A DNA stretch of 64,000 nt from Dolomedes plantarius (Eukaryota; Arthropoda; Arachnida; Araneae; Dolomedidae). Position 1 is the stretch's first letter, and each line of letters begins with the position of its first letter. Positions 57,528-64,000 of the stretch are shown here, piece after piece. The stretch spans positions 149,611,149 to 149,675,148 of the forward strand of contig OU015499.1 in NCBI GenBank assembly GCA_907164885.2, written 5' to 3'. The notes below the pieces were generated by a model, which worked only from the letters and a program-made list of their open reading frames with translations, did no database searches and was not told the origin of the DNA. The position numbers and the translations under genes were made by a program.

Positions 57528-58750
57528 TACACTCAAGAGCCAAAACATTATGACCACCCCTACATTTTGCAATGAATTCGCCTGGACGACGTGGAAGGCA
57601 CGTGATCAGGTGGAAGTGGTATTTAACTGCTGCTAGAAAGTCTGAAGAATCATTCTTTCACTTACTTCTGTGTGTGATGGGAAAGGCTGCGGATCTAAGC
57701 GACTTTGATAGAGGGCAGATTGTAATGGCTCGAAGGCTCGGAACAAGTATTTCCGAAACTGCACGACTCGTGGGTTGTTCGCGACCTACAGTTGTTAGTA
57801 CTTATGCAAAGTGGATGAATGACGGTGAAACCAGCAGTAGACGACATGGTGTTGGACGTCCACAAGCTATCAAAGAAAAAGGTTGTCGGAGACTGTCTCG
57901 CATGGTGAAGCAAAACCGGAGCCAGACAGTGGCTCAGCTGACAGCCCAATACAATGCAGGGCCAAGTAGAATAGTATCGAAGCACACTGTTCAGCGGACA
58001 CTGTTGGATATGGGGCTACGCAGCAAACGTCCCACTCGTGTGCCTTTGCTGACCAAGCGTCATCGCCAACTGCGCCTGCGCTGGGCCCGGGAACATCGCG
58101 ACTGGTCCATGGATCAGTGGGAGAGAGTTGCCTGGTCAGATGAATCACGGTTTGTCATTCATCACGCCGATGGCCGTGTCAGGATACGCCGTCTTCCAGG
58201 CGAACTGTTGCTCCCTCAATGTACAGTAGGTCATACACAGGCCGGTGGTGGCGGTATTATGCTTTGGGGGACTTTCTCTTGGACGTCTCTGGCAGCCGTG
58301 GTTGTGGTAGAGCAGACCATGAATGCTACAGGGTATCTGAACATCATTGCGGACCAGTTGCACCCTTACATGACCTCTGTTTTTCCAGCTGGAAATGGAA
58401 TGTTCCAACAGGACAACGCCCCGTGTCACAAGGCTAAAATTGTGTTGGAGTGGTTCCAGGAACATGATGCTGAATTCCAGTTAATGTCCTGGCCGCCTAA
58501 CTCACCGGATCTCAATCCGATAGAACACATTTGGGATGTCATGGGACGGCAGCTCAGAGTTCAAAGACCACCAATTCGCAATATCTCGGATTTGCGTGAC
58601 CGTTGCTTAAACATCTGGTACAATCTGTCTCCGGCCATCTACCAAGGACTTGTGGCATCCATGCCAAGGCGGGTTGAAGCTGCGTTCCGCGCCAAAGGTG
58701 GGCCAACTCGTTATTGACAGGTTGTCATAATGTTTTGGCTCTTGAGTGTA
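57528..58750 (+). mobile_element. Intact Tc1-like DD36E transposon
   Basis: The 1219-bp element (57530-58748) has inverted ends CACTCAAGAGCCAAAACATT extending about 26 bases, with TA on both sides (57528-57529, 58749-58750). It encodes one uninterrupted transposase. Complete termini and an open frame make it a candidate for a recently active copy. Confidence 0.93.
57677..58717 (+). CDS. Tc1/mariner transposase, DD36E type, intact
   Basis: 346 residues, the full length for a Tc1 transposase. The start at 57677 ('[20 protein letters not shown]') is chosen because the family begins here; the longer frame from 57572 only adds terminal-region translation. Two helix-turn-helix segments occupy about residues 7-115 ('[20 protein letters not shown]' is the first recognition unit), with an AT-hook-like 'GRPQ' at 60-63. 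The catalytic triad is Asp155 ('AWSDESRF'), Asp246 ('FQQDNAPCH') and Glu283 ('LNPIEHIWD'). The last two are separated by 36 residues rather than the usual 34, because two residues are added before 'SWPPNSPD'. A DD36E group has been described (named Incomer, as I recall). All key residues are present. Confidence 0.94.
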   Translation: MGKAADLSDFDRGQIVMARRLGTSISETARLVGCSRPTVVSTYAKWMNDGETSSRRHGVGRPQAIKEKGCRRLSRMVKQNRSQTVAQLTAQYNAGPSRIVSKHTVQRTLLDMGLRSKRPTRVPLLTKRHRQLRLRWAREHRDWSMDQWERVAWSDESRFVIHHADGRVRIRRLPGELLLPQCTVGHTQAGGGGIMLWGTFSWTSLAAVVVVEQTMNATGYLNIIADQLHPYMTSVFPAGNGMFQQDNAPCHKAKIVLEWFQEHDAEFQLMSWPPNSPDLNPIEHIWDVMGRQLRVQRPPIRNISDLRDRCLNIWYNLSPAIYQGLVASMPRRVEAAFRAKGGPTRY

Positions 58751-58790
58751 TATGTATACATATATACATATATACATATATACATATATA
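58751..58790. repeat. (TATACA)n spacer between two transposons
   Basis: Forty bases of TATACATA repeats separate the right end of the DD36E element from the left end of the DD34E element. Confidence 0.9.
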
Positions 58791-60204
58791 TACACTGCTA
58801 GCCACCCAAACTGCAACACCAAGAAAGACAAGAGATATCACAACAAAATTTATTTTGTAGATAACATGTTGACCAAGTATCAAATGATTAAATTTATAGA
58901 CTTCTGTGAAATGTGGTTCCTGCCAAAATCAGTAGCCAGAGTAGCCGCCATTGTTGGAGATCACCGCTGTCACACGTCTCGGCATTGATTCAAAGAGACT
59001 TTGGATGAGTTCTTGGGGTACAGCAGACCAAGCAGCTTCCACACGTTGCCAAAGTTGATCTGCTGTGGCAGCTGGGGATGGAATCTGGGTCAATCGTAGA
59101 GCAACCATGGACCACATGTTTTCTATCGGCGAAAGATCCGGAGAGCGAGGCGGCCAAGGAAGCAATTCAATCTGGTGATTGACGAAGAACCGTTGGACAA
59201 TGCGTGCCACGTGTGGTCGCGCATTATCCTGTTGAAATATGGCTGTGGGCAAGCCCGGAAGGTAAGGAAGGACAACTGGCTCCAACACCTCAGAGATGTA
59301 GCGCTGGCTGTTTAAAGTACCGGCAATGCGTACTAGAGGTGTGCGAGAGTGATATCCAATACCGCCCCATACCATAATACCCGGTGCAGGACCAGTGTGG
59401 CGGTGCATAACGCAGCTGTTCAGCATCCTCTCTTCACGGTGTCTCCAGACTCGATTGCGACCATCGTGGTGTTGCAGGCAGAAGCGTGACTCGTCAGTAA
59501 AGACAATTTCATTCCATTCTGCCGTCCACATCCTTCTGTCATCGCACCATTGGCGGCGGAGACGTCTGTGGTTCTGCGTCAAGGGTAGACAAAGCAATGG
59601 ACGTCTTGCGGACAGACCACTCTGCTGTAAACGGCGTCGAATGGTACGCGCAGACACTGGATGATACGTTACAGACTCCATGTGCTGTGCTATGGTTCGT
59701 GATGTGACTGAGCGATCCGTCACTGCCATGCGCACAATTTGCCTGTCATCACGTGAAGTGGTGCGCTGAGGTGGATGCGATCGAACACGCCTGTCCGTCG
59801 TATCCTCCTGCATCCAACGATCACATATCCGCATTACAGTTGTTTGGTTTCGTCCACCACGACTACCGATTTCCCTGAAAGATAATCCACAATCTCGGCA
59901 GGCCACTATCTTTCCTCTGTCGAACTCAGATACTTGATCAAAAGATGATCGCTGTTTTCGACGAGGCATAATTGATCGTTTTTTTTGAAAAAACCAGAAG
60001 AAGAACACAATTGCCGAACTTGAAATCGTCGCAATCTCCAAGCCTTAAATAGCGCTTTGAAGTGTCGCCACAGGCGCGCGTGATGTGCGTCTGCGCTGAA
60101 ATTCTAATCATTTGCATATCTCACCTCCGCTAATGCATGTTGTAAATTTCATGTTATTTGCATGTTTCCTTCAGGGTGTTGCATTTACAGTGGCCAGCAG
60201 TGTA
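58791..60204 (-). mobile_element. Intact Tc1-like DD34E transposon
   Basis: The 1410-bp element (58793-60202) has imperfect inverted ends CACTGCTAGCCACCCAAACT and (reversed) CACTGCTGGCCACTGTAAAT, about 28 bases, flanked by TA (58791-58792, 60203-60204). One complete transposase lies on the minus strand. Confidence 0.92.
58929..59969 (-). CDS. Tc1/mariner transposase, DD34E type, intact
   Basis: 346 residues from the ATG at 59969 ('MPRRKQRSSFDQ'); the longer frame from 60041 starts with a hydrophobic stretch foreign to the family, so the internal start is preferred. Two helix-turn-helix units (about 12-115; 'CGLSFREIGSRGGRNQTTVM' is the first). The catalytic triad is Asp159 ('FTDESRF'), Asp248 ('FQQDNARPH') and Glu283 ('LSPIENMW'), with 34 residues between the last two as in classical Tc1. 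The Gly-rich 'GIMVWGGI' lies between. It cuts and pastes its element at TA sites in the nucleus. No stop or frameshift is seen. Although only 40 bp from the DD36E element, it is not closely related to it. Confidence 0.94.
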   Translation of the reverse strand: MPRRKQRSSFDQVSEFDRGKIVACRDCGLSFREIGSRGGRNQTTVMRICDRWMQEDTTDRRVRSHPPQRTTSRDDRQIVRMAVTDRSVTSRTIAQHMESVTYHPVSARTIRRRLQQSGLSARRPLLCLPLTQNHRRLRRQWCDDRRMWTAEWNEIVFTDESRFCLQHHDGRNRVWRHREERMLNSCVMHRHTGPAPGIMVWGGIGYHSRTPLVRIAGTLNSQRYISEVLEPVVLPYLPGLPTAIFQQDNARPHVARIVQRFFVNHQIELLPWPPRSPDLSPIENMWSMVALRLTQIPSPAATADQLWQRVEAAWSAVPQELIQSLFESMPRRVTAVISNNGGYSGY

Positions 60205-60224
60205 TATATATATATATATATATA

Positions 60225-60490
60225 TTCAACCATAGAATTGAGGCTATTCCATTTAAATGCATCCCACCCAAGTCCCCAGTCGTGTTTCCTATGGATTACT
60301 GTGCATTTGGACTTTTTAAAACAAGCTCCTTATAAGCGGCATCACAAAACATCGCATGGCTCTCTGGAAGATTGTGGTTGAGGAGTGGTACAAAATCAAC
60401 CTCGATATTTTAAGAAAAGGTCTTTTATCGTGGAAATAAAGATGCAATACGATAGTTCAACAACAGGGCTATCATATCGAGCATAATCTA
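60225..60490 (+). pseudogene. DD41D transposase C-terminal relic
   Basis: The plus strand reads 'SPVVFPMDYCAFGLFKTSS' near 60267-60325, homologous to 'SPDVSPMDFCAFGLFKSAL' of the DD41D transposase at 55291-56397. After stops and shifts it continues with 'VVEEWYKINLDILRKGLLSW' and 'CNTIVQQQGYHIEH'. The third catalytic Asp is kept, but the rest of the gene and both termini are absent. Confidence 0.75.
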
Positions 60491-60492
60491 TA

Positions 60493-60792
60493 TACAGGGT
60501 GTCCATAATTAAAGTCCCACTTTCAAAAGGCTGCAAAAAAAGTACCACTGGTCAGAATGACTTCATATTTGAACCGAATATACTGGAAGAAGTGGGAAAC
60601 GATTTGACATAAATAAAAAAAGTTTCCAAAATGTTACAGCGCCATATATTGATACATTTTGGAACTTTTTTTATTATGCCAAATCGTTTCTCCCTTCTTC
60701 CAGTATATTCAGTTCAAATTTGAAGTCATTCTGACCAGTCGTTCTTTTTTTGCAGCCTTTTGAAAGTGGGACTTTAATTATGGAGCCCTGTA
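60493..60792. mobile_element. Hairpin MITE, mariner type
   Basis: The 296-bp element (60495-60790) is almost one long inverted repeat: arms of about 135 bp, with ends CAGGGTGTCCATAATTAAAG and (reversed) CAGGGCTCCATAATTAAAG, TA on both sides. The CAGGGTGTC start resembles the mariner-like element at 20787-21474, but the rest differs. Non-coding. Confidence 0.85.
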
Positions 60793-60831
60793 TATAGGAT
60801 ATATGTAAAAGTATTATATATAAGATATATG

Positions 60832-61700
60832 TAAAAGTTTTTATTAATACATAGAACTGTCATGTTTATATGATTCAACAGAAAATTTAAAAACATGCTA
60901 TATAAAAAGTCTTTTTATCTTGTAATTATTCAGTTTCATTCATGAAAAGGGACAAATTTTGTTCACTTTTACGAGAGGAATATACTGATAAGCGGACCCC
61001 TGGTTCGGACTAGGTCCCCGTATGTGAGGGAGTCATGAGCCCTGGAGATGTTGTGTATCACTTTATAAATTAAATATTATAAATTAAATGTACAGAGAAT
61101 CTTAAAGAAAATGGCGCTGCGAATTTATCCAGTTTCATTCATGAAAAGGGACAAATTTTGTTCACTTTTACGAGAGGAATATACTGATAAGCGGATCCCT
61201 GGGTCGGACTAGGTCCCCGTATGTGAGGGGGTCATGAGCCCTGGAGATGTTGTGTATCACTTTATAAATTAAATATTATAAATGAAATGTACAGAGAATC
61301 TTAAAGAAAATGGCGCTGCGAATTTATCCAGTTTCATTCATGAAAAGGGACAAATTTTTTTCACTTTTACGAGAGGAATATACTGATAAGCGGATCCCTG
61401 GGTCGGACTAGGTCCCCGTATGTGAGGGGGTCATGAGCCCTGGAGATGTTGTGTATCACTTTATAAATTAAATATTATAAATTAAATGTACAGAGAATCT
61501 TAAAGAAAATGGCGCTGCGAATTTATCCAGTTTCATTCATGAAAAGGGACAAATTTTGTTCACTTTTACGAGAGGAATATACTGATAAGCGGACCCCTGG
61601 TTCGGACTAGGTCCCCGTATGTGAGGGAGTCATGAGCCCTGGAGATGTTGTGTATTACTTTATAAATTAAATATTATAAATTAAATATACAGAGAATTAA
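60832..61700 (+). repeat. Tandem array, 199-bp unit, four copies
   Basis: Units start at 'cagtttcattcatgaaaagg' at 60931, 61130, 61329 and 61528, spaced exactly 199 bp; the fourth is cut short near 61695. Copies one and four share variants ('ccctggttcggac', 'gagggagtcat') against copies two and three ('ccctgggtcggac', 'gagggggtcat'), so the array grew by duplication and exchange of blocks. The 100 bp before the array and its first part match 9812-9992 in inverted orientation. Each unit contains 'aaaatggcgctgcgaattta' at its end. No coding. Confidence 0.93.
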
Positions 61701-62689
61701 ATACAACACATACTGTGAAATATCGGGACAATTAGCAGAGTGTGGCCGGCAGCATCTAAAGACAAAAGCAGGTATAAGAATAAAACTTCTTTATTTGAAG
61801 TAACAGATAAACTGAAATAGCTATTTACACTAAAACAAAAATAAATAAATAAATAAATAAAGCTGTCTCAGACACGCAGTCCACGAGACATCTCACTCAA
61901 AATAGGCTCTACATCAGCCGGCAAAACTGAGATAGAGAGCGAGAGCAAACAAATTCGCTACACAGTCGATATAGAGAGTGATTTTTTTAAAACTGACACT
62001 ACTCAGAGCCATCTGTAGCACGATCTATCAGCCGGAATTCCACTAAAATGGATAGACGGGCTAAGGACGACACGGGAAAGAGTTTCCGTGAAAAAAAAAA
62101 TTAGTTCCAAAAGTCGCCGATCGGGGAAGATATGGCGCTGTTGTCAGTCCATAAACCCTTCCTTCCACCTGTATTTCAAGAAAGTAGAAACTGGCGACAC
62201 GGTTTTTGAACGGAAACAGCCTCTCCGTAAATTCCTCCACCAAATGCAACAATAAGATTTCCTCACCGAGATGCGGGGATATGAAGGATGCGGCACTTAC
62301 TCTAAAATTTACGTCTTCAAATGCGCCATCCGCGAGATTACTTTCGTTGATAAACATCTCATCAGGACCATTTTCGCTTCATTAAGGCCCAGACGTTCCG
62401 GAGAGCGGCGCGAGTTATTCCCTCTTAAATATGCTACATAAATCGCGAACCGGCATTTACTTGGCGACTTAATTAGACGAAAGATATCCCCTTCAGTTTT
62501 GCTGTTGGGGGGTAGGGAACGCGCGTGCAGAAGGATAATCACTCACCTTTAATAGTTCCTAATTTGATGAATACAGATCCGGGCAGTGCAGCCGTTTGAG
62601 TGTCCGTTTGTTTTGTCTGCGAAAGATGTGACTCTGTGACATGTCACCGGCAAACTTTCAAGTATGCTCGAATGCCTGGTATCAGTGAG
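61701..62689. other. No gene recognised
   Basis: A (TAAA)n run at about 61840-61860. Frames at 62061-62357 and 62309-62542 (minus) have no known domain. Confidence 0.4.
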
Positions 62690-64000
62690 AGTTTAAATGA
62701 AGTTTCGAGGTACGCACGACAGTAAAAGTTTGAGACAACGGTATTTGGGGAAATTAATTGTCTATAAAAATTTAAACTAAGTTTGAGGCAGACGCAAGGT
62801 TAACGTTTGCGGTAACAGATGGTAGGAAATTAATTGTCTATAAAAATTTAAATGAAGTTTGAGGTAGTTTGATGGAGTAAAAGAATGCACTGGCAGTTTC
62901 TTGGAAATTCCTTTTTGATTAATATTTAAATGAAGTTTGAAGCACAGCACAAAGGTACTACAAAAGTTGGTTAAGACATAGTCTTGGAAATCAGTTCTCT
63001 AATGAAAAATTAAATAGAGAAGTTTGAGGTACAACGTGAAGTTTGAGGTACAACGTGGATTAAAAGTTTGCATTAACAATTTCTAAGAAGTTTAATCAGT
63101 TTAAAAATTTAAATGAAAGTTTAGGTTTAGCTTACTGCTGCATTTAAAGCTTGCAATTACAGTTTCTAGGAAATTAATAATCTATTAAAAATTAAATAAA
63201 GTTTAAGGTAGTTTGATACAATTAAAGTAAAAGACTGCGTCAGCAGATTCTGTGAAAATTATTCTTCATTAAAATTTAGATAAAGTTCGAAGCATAGCAC
63301 TGAGAGACTACAAGACTTGGTTAGGGCATATTCCAGGAAATCAGTTAGAACGTGAAGATGGATTAAAAGTTTGCAATAACAATTTCTAGGAAGTTTAATC
63401 AGTTTAAAAATTTAAATAAAAGTTTAGGTTTAGCTTACTTCTGCATTTAAAGCTTGCAATTACAGTTTCTAGGAAATTAATAATCTATTAAAAATTAAAT
63501 AAAAGTAGTTTGATAAAATTAAAGTAAAAGACTGCACCAGCAGTTTCTGTGAAAATTATTCTTGATTAACATTTAGATAAAGTTTGAAGCATAGCACAGA
63601 GAGACTACAAAACTTGATTACGGCATATTCCTGGAAATTAGTTGTCTATGAAAAATTAAATAAAGTTTGAGGTACAACATGAAGACGGATTAAAAGTTTG
63701 CAATAACAGTTTCTAAGAAGTTTAATCAGTTTAAAAATTTAAATAAAAGTTTAGGTTTAGCTTACTTCTGCATTTAAAGCTTGCAATTACAGTTTCTAGG
63801 AAATTGATAATCTATTAAAAATTAAATAAAGTCTAAGGTAGTTGGATACAATTAAAGTAAAAGACTGCGTCAGCAGATTCTGTGAAAATTATTCTTGATT
63901 AACCTTTAGATAAAGTTTGAAGCATAGCACAGAGAGACTACAAGACTTGGTTACGGCATATTCCTGGAAATCAGTTCTCTATGAAAAATTAAATAAAGTT
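62690..64000 (+). repeat. Satellite-like array with higher-order structure
   Basis: Built of ~75-95-bp monomers starting with variants of 'atttaaataaagtttgaggt' and ending with 'tctataaaaa'. Four successive monomer types recur as a block: 'gcataacag...aatcagttt', 'gtttaggtttagc', 'gtagtttgata' and 'gcatagcac...agactac' types. 'ttgca(a/t)taacaatttct' occurs at 63068, 63371 and 63698, giving a higher-order period of 303-327 bp. The first few monomers (62690-63000) are more divergent. The array runs past the window end. Non-coding. Confidence 0.88.

Noticed and set aside
63000..64000. Regularly spaced repeats that might suggest a CRISPR array
   Set aside because: Monomers are contiguous and diverged with no unique spacers, in clearly eukaryotic DNA; this is a satellite-like array.

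Overview
This is AT-rich, gene-poor eukaryotic DNA, most likely from an arthropod and probably an arachnid such as a spider. The reasons are spliced ORFs with GT-AG introns, long (TA)n arrays, intronless C2H2 zinc-finger genes of the 'CxVCxKGF...HTGEKPF' type, and many layered transposable elements (Gypsy, Copia, Tc1/mariner, hAT, Harbinger, pogo, non-LTR). The organism is an inference from style; nothing here names a species. I see no bacterial operons, CRISPR, or convincing functional tRNA or rRNA genes.

Layout. 1-9.3 kb: a deleted hAT element with a BED finger (953-1831), a pogo-like relic, an LTR in a (TA)n array, and a decayed Ty3/Gypsy element on the minus strand (3.85-8.9 kb) whose integrase is split by a TTAA-flanked MITE. 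9.3-21.5 kb: a Tc1 relic with a MITE in it, a Harbinger-type MITE, a GC-rich zinc-finger gene (13180-14064), a hAT MITE holding a 360-bp (TA)n array, a solo Gypsy LTR (16687-17327), a hAT relic invaded by a Tc1-like element, and an internally deleted mariner-like element. 21.5-27.9 kb: AT-rich DNA with one near-perfect hairpin MITE.

27902-39002: an apparent 11.1-kb Harbinger transposon bounded by matching 34-bp terminal inverted repeats. It holds a three-exon HARBI1-like transposase on the plus strand and, converging on it, a broken Myb/SANT-like partner gene on the minus strand. Other elements have landed inside it: two non-LTR fragments, a broken Tc1, a Tigger-like MITE and a Harbinger-type MITE. 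The transposase reads open through all exons but has Lys where the third catalytic Glu is expected.

39-54.6 kb: a non-LTR relic (ORF1 knuckles and endonuclease), a long foldback element beside a second TTAA-flanked MITE, an AT-rich zinc-finger gene (44517-45416), a Copia gag-protease relic, pogo-type and hAT MITEs, and long AT-rich tracts. 54.6-60.8 kb: three Tc1/mariner elements in a row, set into (TA)n arrays: a broken DD41D copy, an intact DD36E copy and an intact DD34E copy, followed by a DD41D relic and a hairpin MITE. 60.9-64 kb: a four-copy 199-bp tandem repeat, then a satellite-like array built of ~80-bp monomers that runs off the window end.

Functionally, the plausible intact coding units are the two zinc-finger genes, the two Tc1-like transposases and the Harbinger transposase ORF. 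Most other coding traces are broken pieces of mobile elements.
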